Positions 24,839 to 33,436 of a DNA stretch of 64,000 nt are shown here, piece after piece; within the stretch, counting starts at the first letter, position 1; each line of letters opens with the position of its first letter. The notes under the pieces are model-generated. The model saw nothing but the letters and a program-made list of their open reading frames with translations, was not told the origin of the DNA and ran no database searches. The translations under genes and the position numbers were made by a program. This stretch comes from Cupriavidus pauculus. GTDB lineage: Bacteria; Pseudomonadota; Gammaproteobacteria; Burkholderiales; Burkholderiaceae. Location: positions 83,100-147,099 of the forward strand of contig NZ_BPUO01000015.1 in assembly GCF_022179805.1 (NCBI RefSeq), written 5' to 3'.

Positions 24839-25717
24839 CTATTTAGAAGGGTCACACTTCGTCGTGACCTTTACGACGCGGACCAGGCTGTTGGAATAGA
24901 AGCAAGGCTTCAAGCTGTAATCAGTCAACTCCGTGGCGGACAGCACGCGGCGCACGGCTGTCTTGAAGTCCCCGACGATCTCGGTCGACGCTTCAATTGG
25001 CACGTCCTGATCCAGCTCCCAGCGGCCAGCCGTCCAGCCCGCCTCGGCAGACCACCTTTGCATCAGGAGCCGGTAGTTCTGGTCCTGGGGCGAGATACGC
25101 CATGCTTGTGGCAAAGGGGCGAGCGTTGCCATGGTCTGCCCGGCGACATGACCGCCTGCGGAGGCGGGCGGCATGGATGCGGGCGCAACGGTCGTCGCGG
25201 TCGGGCCGGAAAGTGGCGCAGCGGGCTCGACGGCTCCCAGAGGCGCGGCGATAGCCGACGTGGCGACCGCAGGCGCCGTTGTTGGCGATACAGTCAGCGA
25301 CACGGTCGGCGATACAGTCGGTGGCACGGGCGGCGATACAGTCGGTGGCACGGGCGGCGGAAGGGACGCCGGAAGGGACGCCGGCACAGTCGCCTCGGCC
25401 ACTACGGCCTTCGGGTCGGCCGACAGCCAGTGCCATCCGTCTCCCTGCAGCGCGACCGTCGGTTCGAAATTGCCGCCCACCGAGGCGTCTGCCCCCTGGG
25501 CCGCATGGGCGAGGCCCATGCCCGAGCCTGCCACCAGCACCCCGATGAGGGTAGCTTGCGAACAACGACGGCGCGTGCGTGACAGTTGCCCCGACAGGGC
25601 GTGCGATGAGGCCGGCGAAAGGGCCAGCGAAAGGGCCAGCGAAAGGGCCGGCAACGAGGTCGGCGACGGGGCCCATGCGAGTGCGATCGGCCTGGACGAA
25701 GATGGAACGGTTGTCAT
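24839..25717 (-). CDS. TcpQ/PilL-like periplasmic pilus protein with repetitive linker
   Basis: Encodes 292 residues; the ATG overlaps the upstream stop (ATGA). The N-terminus has a low-complexity SLALSLALS repeat. A Pro/Val/Ser repeat (about 120-145, PPVPPTVSPPVPPTVSP) looks like a periplasm-spanning linker. The C-terminal 100 residues match the TcpQ domain: WRISPQDQNYRLLMQRWSA, GWTAGRWELDQDVPI, then a DFKTAVRRVL helix. TcpQ-type proteins bind and stabilise the secretin, as PilL does in IncI1 plasmids. The repeats are visible in DNA as near-identical units around 25285-25390. Confidence 0.75.
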   Translation of the reverse strand: MTTVPSSSRPIALAWAPSPTSLPALSLALSLALSPASSHALSGQLSRTRRRCSQATLIGVLVAGSGMGLAHAAQGADASVGGNFEPTVALQGDGWHWLSADPKAVVAEATVPASLPASLPPPVPPTVSPPVPPTVSPTVSLTVSPTTAPAVATSAIAAPLGAVEPAAPLSGPTATTVAPASMPPASAGGHVAGQTMATLAPLPQAWRISPQDQNYRLLMQRWSAEAGWTAGRWELDQDVPIEASTEIVGDFKTAVRRVLSATELTDYSLKPCFYSNSLVRVVKVTTKCDPSK

Positions 25718-26223
25718 GGATGTCGGACTCCCGCTTTCCTTTGAGAATGGGTTGACTGAAGCATTCGGTACACGCGCTGCGCATAGCGCAGCCGCTTATC
25801 TGAGGCGCCCGCGTTATAGCAACCCACGGCGGTCCACGTCTGCCCGTAGCGGCGCATGCAGTCGGCAAGGATCCACGCGCCCACATAGACGTTGATACAT
25901 GGGTCAAAGAGGCGCACCCGCGAGATGCCGTGGCGGGCAAGTCTTGGCAGGTGCATCGAGTTGATTTGCATGAGCCCGATGTCTTCACTCCCGTTCCTGT
26001 TGACGTTGCGGGCGCGCGCCTGCATCCCGGACTCCACGCGTGCGATGGCGCGCACGAGCGTCGCACTGACGCCGTGAAAGGCGGCCGCGTCGTCCAGGCA
26101 ATCGGCATGGACGGCGAGAGGGCTCAGCAGGCCTGCCACCGCGACGGCTACCCTCTGCCAGGGGTGTCGTCGGCACAGCCGTCGCCCTGACAGCGGCCTC
26201 GCCAGGAGGGGCCGCGCGTTCAT
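25714..26223 (-). CDS. VirB1/PilT-like lytic transglycosylase
   Basis: Encodes 169 residues; the start overlaps the upstream stop. A signal sequence (GLLSPLAVHADC) is followed by a lysozyme-like SLT domain: LVRAIARVESGMQARARN with the catalytic Glu, then DIGLMQINSMHLPRL, and later TWTAVGCYNAGA. Two to three cysteines suggest a disulphide. It opens peptidoglycan for pilus and secretion-channel assembly. The IncI1 PilT protein is of this type and is not the PilT retraction ATPase. Confidence 0.9.
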   Translation of the reverse strand: MNARPLLARPLSGRRLCRRHPWQRVAVAVAGLLSPLAVHADCLDDAAAFHGVSATLVRAIARVESGMQARARNVNRNGSEDIGLMQINSMHLPRLARHGISRVRLFDPCINVYVGAWILADCMRRYGQTWTAVGCYNAGASDKRLRYAQRVYRMLQSTHSQRKAGVRHP

Positions 26224-27740
26224 GGGGTCGCTACCTTGCGGGTTGACACTTCACGCTCGGAAAAGCGCACCTCCGGAATCCGACGCACGCGAAAAACCTT
26301 GCCGTCGGCCGCCACCGTCAACGACGAAGCGATCCCGTCGAACTTGAAGTAGCGGTCCCTGTGCTCGCCGCCACGTTGTCCGTTCTCATCGATTGCCGAA
26401 ATGCTTGCCCTTGAGCGCGAGAAGACCAGGTAAGTCGCGCCGTTCTCCTCGAACACGCGCTCCACCCCGACGCTTCTGGCGCCAACGGCCCCTTTCTTGT
26501 CGAAGAAGACGTAGCGCACACCCGGCACGCGCGCCACTTCAATGTGTCGATCCCCGCGCGAGACGACAAAGCGATCCACGGTCGGGAAGGACAGCAACTC
26601 CTCTTGGGCATTCCACTTCGTGGACAATTCGCGACCGACAGTGTCGCGCCATGTCATCTCGTCCACCGACTCACCGAATCGCGCAGATCCAGGCGCCATC
26701 CGCAACTCAATGCTTCCCGCTTTGTTGTCACGGATCGCGCGCACGCCCACGACCGTTGCCAGCAAGCTGCTTTGGCTGGGCACTGCGATGTGAGCGGTGA
26801 TGTCTGTCTGCGGCATAAGAGAATTGGTAGTGGAAGCGAATGCGGCGTGCCCCATGGGAGCCGCCACCCGTGCGGTCTCCCGCGGTGTGGATGTGCCCGC
26901 CGCGGTGTCAGGAGCGGTATCAGTCGTGGTACCGGTTGCGGTATCAGCTGCGGTGCTTGTTGCCTTTGTTGCCATGCTGGCTACCATGCCCATGACGGTG
27001 TCTTGGGTGGCGGCCTCTTCGATTGGCGCAGGGCGCTGAAGGAAAAGCCCTTCGGAGGGCGTCGTGCGCAGGGTGATATGACGACGCGCAAAATCAACGT
27101 CCGCATAAAGATTGCGCACCGTCATCAAGCGGCCCAGCGCCTGTAGCCAGTTTTCGCCGTCGCGGATCCGCAGCGTCACGTTTTCGGTTAGCGAGACGTC
27201 ACGATCTGCTGCGCCGCGCCAGCTGCGGGGAACGATGGCACGTACCATCTCGCTAAGCGGCAACGTCGCCGTCGCTGCCCGCAAGGCGCCAAGCGCCTGA
27301 TAGTCGCCACGGATCACTAGCCGTTGCGCCACCACCGATGGAAGATCCGCCAACTCGCCATGCCCGAAATGGTCTGGCGACGTGTCAGCAAGAAAGCCGT
27401 TGCTGGCCTTGCGCTTTAGCAGCACGGGCTGGCCATCGACTTCATAGCGGAGCGTGTCAGGCACGCCTTCGATCAGCCAGTACGGACCGCTGCGCACTGC
27501 ACCGTCGGCCCGGATCACCTGACCGGGACGATGTTGCAGGTAGGTCCACTGCCCGTCGTTAAAGACAATTGCCGGACGATTGGCAGCGCTGGCGATCACC
27601 CGGTACTCGAAGTCCAGAGGATCGGTGTCGGCGGCATGCGCGGGCCCCCAGGCTGCCCCAATCGCCGCCAGCGCCATAGCGGAAAGTACCGCGACACGGC
27701 TTCGAAAGCCTGTGGTGCGAGGACGTCCGTCCCTTCGCAT
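26220..27740 (-). CDS. Secreted T4SS/pilus protein of unknown family (VirB9-CTD-like and secretin-N-like parts)
   Basis: The frame is open to 28328, but its first 190 codons overlap virB10 in another frame, so I start at the ATG at 27740 (506 residues). GTG codons near 27849 overlapping the virB10 stop are the alternative. A signal peptide (VAVLSAMALAAIGAAWGPA) is followed by a VirB9-tail-like strand set (PAIVFNDGQWTYLQHRPG). Next comes a short secretin-N/TcpQ-like domain (LTENVTLRIRDGENWLQALG), then a Thr/Ala/Asp-rich linker (about 250-300) and a beta-rich C-terminal domain. It sits between the channel genes and the pilus genes and may bridge the two complexes. Confidence 0.55.
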   Translation of the reverse strand: MRRDGRPRTTGFRSRVAVLSAMALAAIGAAWGPAHAADTDPLDFEYRVIASAANRPAIVFNDGQWTYLQHRPGQVIRADGAVRSGPYWLIEGVPDTLRYEVDGQPVLLKRKASNGFLADTSPDHFGHGELADLPSVVAQRLVIRGDYQALGALRAATATLPLSEMVRAIVPRSWRGAADRDVSLTENVTLRIRDGENWLQALGRLMTVRNLYADVDFARRHITLRTTPSEGLFLQRPAPIEEAATQDTVMGMVASMATKATSTAADTATGTTTDTAPDTAAGTSTPRETARVAAPMGHAAFASTTNSLMPQTDITAHIAVPSQSSLLATVVGVRAIRDNKAGSIELRMAPGSARFGESVDEMTWRDTVGRELSTKWNAQEELLSFPTVDRFVVSRGDRHIEVARVPGVRYVFFDKKGAVGARSVGVERVFEENGATYLVFSRSRASISAIDENGQRGGEHRDRYFKFDGIASSLTVAADGKVFRVRRIPEVRFSEREVSTRKVATP

Positions 27741-27840
27741 TGTCTTGCGCGGTTCCGATGCGCAATCAGATAAGAATGCGTCGTGCCCCACCGGCCCAGC
27801 CACGATCAGGTCAGCCACAATGTGCTCAGTCACATTCTGC

Positions 27841-29169
27841 TCAGTCACGATAGGCCTCCAGCACCATGTCGTGCTTGACCTGCACCAGCAGTTGCTGGCC
27901 AGGCGTCGTGGTAATCGTTGGGCGGATGCCCTGATTGCGGTTGAGCAGCGTCGAAGCGGTTTGGGTCGCAATCTGGCCCGCAGCATTGCCATAGGTGATG
28001 AGCCCAGTCGGCCCCATCGCGGTCCCCGTGCTCGTGTCGTCAAAACGTTGCTCCAGCAATCCGACCAACAGGGCTCCGCCAAAGATCTTCCAGAAATGGT
28101 TGTCAACCTCGCCACTGACGCCCGACTGCCCATTGGGATCGGCAGCCTGCATGCCCATGAGTGGCACAGTCTTGCCATTGGGGAGTTGCATGCGCACAAA
28201 TGCGGCCAGAATGCGTTCCTGGCCCACCGCGATATCCGCGCTGTACATGCCAACCAGCGTGCTGCCTGCCGGGATGACCTTGCAGGTTCCGTGGACGGTG
28301 TCATAGACATCGCGCGCGACCGTTGCACGGAACTCGCCGGGCTTGTCAGAATTCAGTGCGCCGGCAAAAACAGCGGGAATGACGAATCCGCGGCTCACCG
28401 TGCACGGTGGCAGCATGCCGTCAAAGCCCGTGCGCAACGTGCCCCCGCCCGCCGCATCAGCGAGAAACCGCCGATCGGCGCTGTCGCGGCCCTCACCCAT
28501 TGCGCTCTGCGCATCGCCTGCAGGCATCGCGTTGGCGGCAGCGCGCATGGCGACGGCCTGCTGGAGTTCATGCATCTGTTGGGGGTTGGGAATGCCTGCC
28601 ACGCCAGCCGTCGCCGCGTCGCGGCTCAATTGGGATGGGCGTGCGCCGGGCTTGAACACGGGCGCCGTGGACACTTCGGCCAACACTGATCGCGTGGAGT
28701 CATGGGACGCGACAGCGTTCGTCGAGATCCACGGCATGACCTGAGCGGCCGGCGACGCGGCGCGCGCCGACGGCGGCAGCGTCTCCTGACCGGGCACGAT
28801 AGGCGACGTCGACTGGCCGCGCGGTGTTGAGATTGCCTGTGTGGCGGCCTGGCTCGCAGATTCGGCGCGCGCTTTCTCCGCCTGGTCGCGAATGGTCTGC
28901 TCGAGCGTACGCGCGCTCTGGGCGGCGGGCGAACCGGCGGCGCCCTGCCGAAGCCGCTCGGCGCGCTGGTGTTCAGCCTTCGCATCGAGCTGCGCCTCAG
29001 CCACGGACTGAAAGTAGTAGCCGAGCGCCCCCACCGCCATGGCGGCGATTGCGCCGAATGTCAGCACCACGTTCCGAGGCAGCTTGCCCTTTAGGGCATG
29101 CAGCCGGGCATCCGTTGCGTTAGCTGCCTCACCCGGCTTTGCCTTGCCGCTAGCAGGATGATGGTGCAT
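27841..29169 (-). CDS. virB10: VirB10-like T4SS channel protein
   Basis: Encodes 442 residues. The ATG shares one base with the virB9 stop (TGATG). A cytoplasmic tail, one membrane span (about 34-52, VVLTFGAIAAMAVGALGYYF) and a charged/Pro-rich periplasmic linker precede the C-terminal beta-barrel domain (RGFVIPAVFAGALNSDKPG, VIPAGSTLVGMYSADIAVGQERI, AADPNGQSGVSGEVDNHF). This is the VirB10/TrbI energy sensor bridging inner and outer membrane. The last residues (GQQLLVQVKHDMVLE) match the family's terminal strand. Confidence 0.93.
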   Translation of the reverse strand: MHHHPASGKAKPGEAANATDARLHALKGKLPRNVVLTFGAIAAMAVGALGYYFQSVAEAQLDAKAEHQRAERLRQGAAGSPAAQSARTLEQTIRDQAEKARAESASQAATQAISTPRGQSTSPIVPGQETLPPSARAASPAAQVMPWISTNAVASHDSTRSVLAEVSTAPVFKPGARPSQLSRDAATAGVAGIPNPQQMHELQQAVAMRAAANAMPAGDAQSAMGEGRDSADRRFLADAAGGGTLRTGFDGMLPPCTVSRGFVIPAVFAGALNSDKPGEFRATVARDVYDTVHGTCKVIPAGSTLVGMYSADIAVGQERILAAFVRMQLPNGKTVPLMGMQAADPNGQSGVSGEVDNHFWKIFGGALLVGLLEQRFDDTSTGTAMGPTGLITYGNAAGQIATQTASTLLNRNQGIRPTITTTPGQQLLVQVKHDMVLEAYRD

Positions 29170-30305
29170 CAGTAGAGCCCAAACCAGCCCGAGCGGCGGG
29201 GCTCGATGCGCACCTCGTCATCGCCGGCGCGAAGCACGGTCACAGGCGCGAGATGCTGCACGACCAGATATTTGCCGCGACGCAAAAAGTTGGCGACAAC
29301 GAAGTCGCTGCCGTCCTTGACGAGCGCTACCGGCCAAGGCGCACCGTCGGGGATACGCAGCCACAGTGCCTTGCCATCGTCAAAAGCGATGTCAGGACGA
29401 AAGCGGGCCTCTCCTGACATCTTGTAGGCGAAGTTCAACGTCTCGAGTGGGACCGCGCTTTGCCCGGTGTCCCGATCGTCCGATGCGAGTGCGACAGCAT
29501 CAAACGGGTCGTCCCGCAGAATGCCATCGACCTCACCCTTGCCCGTGCCTTTTCCCGCCTCCGATCGTGCCGGCGTGGCGGCCTCCCTATGGAGGCCGCC
29601 ACGCTTGTCCGCCATGGACGACGGCAGACGCATGCGCACCTTCTGGTAGAAAATGCCTCCTATTGGCGAGGACACAAGAGTGAACTCGTAGCTACGCTTG
29701 TTGGTGTTCACCGACAACGTGTTCACCAGACCCGCAGCCTGAGGCTTGAGGTAGAGGTGGTTTCGACCATCGGTCTCGTAGTCCCAGCGCACACTTTCGC
29801 CCCAGGCTGGCTCACCGACGATGGCCTCGTCAGGAGGAAACTCGATGGTCGTCATCTTCAGGGGTGCGGTCAGCACGCGGAAGATCTGGTCCCGGTTGTA
29901 CGTGAAGACCACGAGCCGTGCATCCCCTGGCATGGCGATGGGGTCCACACCGCCGTTGAAAGGGTTGGCAGGGTTCATGGCCTCACGTACGTCGTCCAGC
30001 GCCAGGTCACTGCGCAGCCCAGCGGGCAATGGCGCATCCAAGTCCGACCGTGCAGGTGCAGCTTGTGCTGCAGAGGGTGTCGGTGCTGCGTTCGTGGGCG
30101 AGGCGCCCAGCACAAGCGGTACCGCGACGGCTGCGGTGGCTGCGGCTGCGGTGAAGTAGCGAATGCAAAAGGGGCGAAGATTCCGGCCAACAGGTGCACA
30201 GGCCAGTTTGACCGATGCGCGATCGGTAGGCTGCGCATTTGCTTCAGTCGTTGCCTGAGCGAAGCGCTTCTGGGTCAGCATCATGAAGAGAGAGGAGGAC
30301 GACAT
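29169..30305 (-). CDS. virB9: VirB9-like T4SS outer-membrane complex protein
   Basis: Encodes 378 residues. An unusually long N-terminal region precedes the hydrophobic export segment (FTAAAATAAVAVPLVLG, about 50-65). The body matches VirB9/TrbG: LVVFTYNRDQIFRVLTAPLK followed by TTIEF, the WDYETDGRNHLYLKP region, and a C-terminal domain ending DFVVANFLRRGKYLVVQHL. VirB9 forms the ring that contacts VirB10 and VirB7. No separate virB7 was found. Methionines at 30284 and 30281 are alternative starts. Confidence 0.88.
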   Translation of the reverse strand: MSSSSLFMMLTQKRFAQATTEANAQPTDRASVKLACAPVGRNLRPFCIRYFTAAAATAAVAVPLVLGASPTNAAPTPSAAQAAPARSDLDAPLPAGLRSDLALDDVREAMNPANPFNGGVDPIAMPGDARLVVFTYNRDQIFRVLTAPLKMTTIEFPPDEAIVGEPAWGESVRWDYETDGRNHLYLKPQAAGLVNTLSVNTNKRSYEFTLVSSPIGGIFYQKVRMRLPSSMADKRGGLHREAATPARSEAGKGTGKGEVDGILRDDPFDAVALASDDRDTGQSAVPLETLNFAYKMSGEARFRPDIAFDDGKALWLRIPDGAPWPVALVKDGSDFVVANFLRRGKYLVVQHLAPVTVLRAGDDEVRIEPRRSGWFGLY

Positions 30306-30368
30306 CGTGGTGGGCTAAGCAAGAAAAGGGGTTGCCTGACGGTCGGTGCGTGTCGGTGCGTAATGGCC

Positions 30369-31076
30369 TCAGCCGGAAGATTTCTGGATACTGAAGAAAA
30401 GCGGATGAACACCGAAGGGGTTCGTCCCCAACGCCGCATCGCTTGTGGGCGCATTGACCTGGTAACGGAACGTGATGGCGTAGCGCTCTTTGCGGGGCTT
30501 GTAGCCATCCTCTGTAGTCGTGGTCACCAGCTCGACGGCCACCGTGCTATCGGGGAGGATCGCGACGTTAGTGACCGTGACCTCGCGCACGAGCGTCGGC
30601 GACGCACTGATCCGCCGAAACGGCTCGTCGTCCTTCATCCAGCTGTCGAATTGCTGGCGCGCGGCGCCCGCCATCTGGTTCTGCACGGAACGTAGTGTCC
30701 GCGCCATGCGCGATGCCTCGATCTGCGTCGTGAGAAGCGGCTCGATGGTGAACCATCGCGAGACGAGATCCTTGAACGCCCACTGCAACTGAAGCTCGCC
30801 TGGCGTATAGGCGGCTAGCTCTCGCACGAGGGGCTTGCCGCTCGCGTCCGCCGACACCCCTACCACCTTGGTGACCGATGGCGCGGGCTGGCGCGTCACG
30901 ATGGCCGCCAGCGCAATGCAACCCATCCCGAGGGTTGCAACCCGCCAATGGTTCCGATCGACCGTGATACGTGTGGACACATCAAAGATCAATTGTTCCG
31001 GTCGCCCACGCCCGTACATCCCTGGCGCTACGGCCGGGATGTGGGATTTCTTGAAGAACTTGGGCAAGAGGCGCAT
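30369..31076 (-). CDS. virB8: VirB8-like T4SS assembly protein
   Basis: Encodes 235 residues: a short cytoplasmic N-terminus, one membrane segment (about 45-60, VATLGMGCIALAAIV) and a periplasmic NTF2-like domain with WAFKDLVSRWFTIEPLL and AARQQFDSWMKDDEPFRRI, typical of VirB8/TrbF. The C-terminus keeps KERYAITFRYQVNAP. VirB8 is the inner-membrane assembly factor. It is the first gene of the long minus-strand operon ending with pilV. Confidence 0.9.
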   Translation of the reverse strand: MRLLPKFFKKSHIPAVAPGMYGRGRPEQLIFDVSTRITVDRNHWRVATLGMGCIALAAIVTRQPAPSVTKVVGVSADASGKPLVRELAAYTPGELQLQWAFKDLVSRWFTIEPLLTTQIEASRMARTLRSVQNQMAGAARQQFDSWMKDDEPFRRISASPTLVREVTVTNVAILPDSTVAVELVTTTTEDGYKPRKERYAITFRYQVNAPTSDAALGTNPFGVHPLFFSIQKSSG

Positions 31077-31559
31077 CAGGTAGCAACTGTCCGTTCAGAT
31101 CAGATGCCATTGGAGCAACGAATCGCCCAGCCGTAGCGACCAAATGCGCCACTCATTTGGTGAGGATTCGGCATCGACTGCGGCACGTCGGCGAGGCCGG
31201 CTTTCGTCGTGTATCGCCATGCACGCGCGCTAGGCGAAAACGTGCCACTGGCAGGCGCACTTTCCGGTCGGACCCACTGAGCATGCTTGGAATTCTTTGG
31301 AGCGCGGCGCCCTCACCTCGCCCACACCCTGGCCCGCAGCGCTGTACCTGCACGCTGCACGCTGCACGCTCTCCTGTCTCGCACGGTGGCCTCACACGCT
31401 TGTCTCGGATAAAGGCCCACTCATTGGCTACGCACGTCGCTGCCCAAGAGCAACACTGACAGCCCCTGCAGCGCGGACCCCGCGCTCAGGCAAAGAGCTA
31501 TCGAATTTCGCCGCGCATTCGGGCGATTCGGTCGTCTGGTTTGCCCGAACAATGGCGTC
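31077..31559. promoter_or_regulatory. Divergent promoter region between the two transfer operons
   Basis: About 480 bp separate virB8 (leftwards) from virB11 (rightwards) and hold no supported gene. A perfect dyad CCAAATG-N7-CATTTGG lies at 31140-31160, close to virB8. Three head-to-tail copies of TGCACGC occupy 31349-31369. Both are candidate operator or activator sites that would allow coordinated control. The origin of transfer could also lie here, though no nic-site sequence was recognised. Confidence 0.55.
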
Positions 31560-32750
31560 ATGCATTCCAACGACTCGACTCCCCCGACGCCCATCAGCTG
31601 GTGCGGACTCGAAGACAGTGCCGTGAGCATGTTCTTCGAATCCCTGGCACCCCTACGCGCGTTTCTTTGCGACCCAGACGTCACCGAAGTCATGGTGAAC
31701 AGTCCTGACAACATCTGGATCGAGATGCGGGGCGTGATGACACGCGTCGCCGTCTGCCTTACCTCGTCTCAGATCGAGGGCGCCATCCGTTCGCTGGCCG
31801 CCTCCGTTCAGAAGTCGGCGGTTCGGGGCAGCGCCCAGGGCATCGTGCATGCCGCGCACCATGGCTTGCGCATCGCCGCGGTGATGCACCCGTCCGCAGT
31901 GGACGGCCATGCACTCAGCATCCGCCGCCATCGTGAGGCCCGGCTGTCGCTGGACGACTACATGAAGGCTGGCGCCATGGTTGCGCCACGTGACGGCGCG
32001 GGTGGGGGCGAGGGCGATGTGCGGCGCCCGCACATCCGTGACGCGCTGCCGTGCGCGCGGACAAATGCAACGGCTAGCGCCGATCTCGCTGTGCCGGCTA
32101 CCGAGCCAGCCGAGCTCAAGGCGCTGTTAAGCGGCATGGTCCGCAGCCGCCGAAGCATTCTGGTGGCCGGCGGCACCTCGACCGGCAAGACCACGTTCCT
32201 GAACGCACTGATCGGCGAAGTGCCGTCCACGGAGCGCGTGCTCAGTATCGAAGACACGACTGAGCTCAATATTTCCGTTCCCAACCGGGTGCGACTGCTT
32301 TCCAACGCCGACCACGGCGTAACCGCGCAGCACCTCATTGCGCTCAGCTTACGGTTCCGGCCCGACCGGATTCTAGTGGGTGAGGTCCGTGGCGGCGAGG
32401 CGTTCGATCTCTTGCAGGCCCTCAATACCGGACATGAGGGTGGCATGGCGTCCATCCATGCGAACAACGCGCGATCGGCGCTGACCCGACTGGAGTCCCT
32501 TGCCATGCTCGGGCTGCCTGACGGCTCGCGCTGGACGATCAACGATATGCGCCGCCTCATCGCGGAATGCTTCGACGCCGTGATCCATATGCGACGCGCC
32601 GGCGAGCATCGCTACATCTCCGAAGTCGCCGAAATCCACGGTATTCACGAGAACGAATACCGGCTCCTCCATCGTTTTCGGGCACATGCCGCGCCTGCGG
32701 CCTACGCCCCACGCTCAACCAATCTCCCATGTCACGCTTCGCAATTCTGA
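31560..32750 (+). CDS. virB11: VirB11-like secretion ATPase
   Basis: Encodes 396 residues. The N-terminal domain (FFESLAPLRAFLCDPDVTE and VMVNSPDNIWIE) and C-terminal RecA-like domain have Walker A GGTSTGKTT (about residues 203-211), an Asp/Glu box (SIEDTTEL), Walker B-like RPDRILVGEVRGGEAFDLL and a His box (GGMASIHAN). It is a hexameric cytoplasmic ATPase that drives pilus assembly and substrate transfer. It is the first gene of the plus-strand transfer operon and its end overlaps virB2. Confidence 0.93.
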   Translation: MHSNDSTPPTPISWCGLEDSAVSMFFESLAPLRAFLCDPDVTEVMVNSPDNIWIEMRGVMTRVAVCLTSSQIEGAIRSLAASVQKSAVRGSAQGIVHAAHHGLRIAAVMHPSAVDGHALSIRRHREARLSLDDYMKAGAMVAPRDGAGGGEGDVRRPHIRDALPCARTNATASADLAVPATEPAELKALLSGMVRSRRSILVAGGTSTGKTTFLNALIGEVPSTERVLSIEDTTELNISVPNRVRLLSNADHGVTAQHLIALSLRFRPDRILVGEVRGGEAFDLLQALNTGHEGGMASIHANNARSALTRLESLAMLGLPDGSRWTINDMRRLIAECFDAVIHMRRAGEHRYISEVAEIHGIHENEYRLLHRFRAHAAPAAYAPRSTNLPCHASQF

Positions 32751-33103
32751 ACCGACGCTCGCCCTGCTCCGCAGCCTTCGCCTCTCGTGGGCGGTCTCCA
32801 ATGTGGGGCGCTGGCGCCCTGGCACTCCCCATGCTCGGCTATGCATCGAGCGCCATGGCCGCCGACATCCTGGCCTTTGCCGCGCTGGGCGACTTCATCT
32901 GCGGCATCGCTACGTTCATTAACACCAAGTACCTCTTTGTCGCCGGCCTGATTCTCATCGTCCTGGGTGCCATCGGTATTGCGAACTCCGAATCGTCCAT
33001 CATGAAGTTCATCTCGGTGATCTGCATTGGCGTGGGCATCGCGGCCTCCGCGCCGACCATCATGCGGGCGCTCAACGTCGCGACCGCCTGCACGGGGTTC
33101 TGA
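32729..33103 (+). CDS. virB2: VirB2-like conjugative pilin
   Basis: Encodes 124 residues from the ATG at 32729, inside the end of virB11; the longer open frame upstream is a shadow. A long signal peptide ends YASSAMAAD. The mature part has two hydrophobic helices (FVAGLILIVLGAIGIA; FISVICIGVGIAASA) joined by a short polar loop, the VirB2/TrbC pilin layout. It polymerises into the conjugative T-pilus. Confidence 0.85.
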   Translation: MSRFAILNRRSPCSAAFASRGRSPMWGAGALALPMLGYASSAMAADILAFAALGDFICGIATFINTKYLFVAGLILIVLGAIGIANSESSIMKFISVICIGVGIAASAPTIMRALNVATACTGF

Positions 33104-33106
33104 ACG

Positions 33107-33436
33107 ATGCGCGCCCGCCACGTCAGCATCGGCCTGTCCCGCCCTCGTCAGATCGGCGGGGCGGTGCGGGGCCTCGCGATTGCCAATGGCACGATTGTCG
33201 CGTTGCTGGTGTACGTGACATTCCGCAGCGGCTGGAAAATTCCCCTGGCAGTGATCGCGATGGGCATGGCGCATCACGCCTTGCTGCGATGGCTCACGTC
33301 GATCGATCCCTGGTGGAATCAGGTGCTTGGCGCCTACAACCGATATGGCGACTGGTACGAAGCGATCCCATGGCATGGCAAGACGCACACTCTCTTTCGC
33401 CGGCCCTATGGCTTTGACAGCGAGTTGCCATGCTGA
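33107..33436 (+). CDS. virB3: VirB3-like T4SS inner-membrane protein
   Basis: Encodes 109 residues starting three bases after the virB2 stop. Basic N-terminus, then a hydrophobic helical pair (NGTIVALLVYVTF and IPLAVIAMGMAHHALLRWL), ending with a conserved-looking DPWWNQVLGAYNRY stretch. The pattern matches VirB3/TrbD, which works with VirB4 at the inner membrane. The start of virB4 overlaps its end. Confidence 0.86.
   Translation: MRARHVSIGLSRPRQIGGAVRGLAIANGTIVALLVYVTFRSGWKIPLAVIAMGMAHHALLRWLTSIDPWWNQVLGAYNRYGDWYEAIPWHGKTHTLFRRPYGFDSELPC

Noticed and set aside
27741..28328. 590-bp N-terminal extension of the unknown T4SS/pilus gene
   Set aside because: It overlaps virB10 in a different frame; the translated part is arginine/serine-rich shadow sequence, and a signal peptide appears right after the ATG at 27740.
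32567..32728. Upstream extension of virB2
   Set aside because: Lies inside virB11. The VirB2 signal peptide begins at the ATG at 32729.
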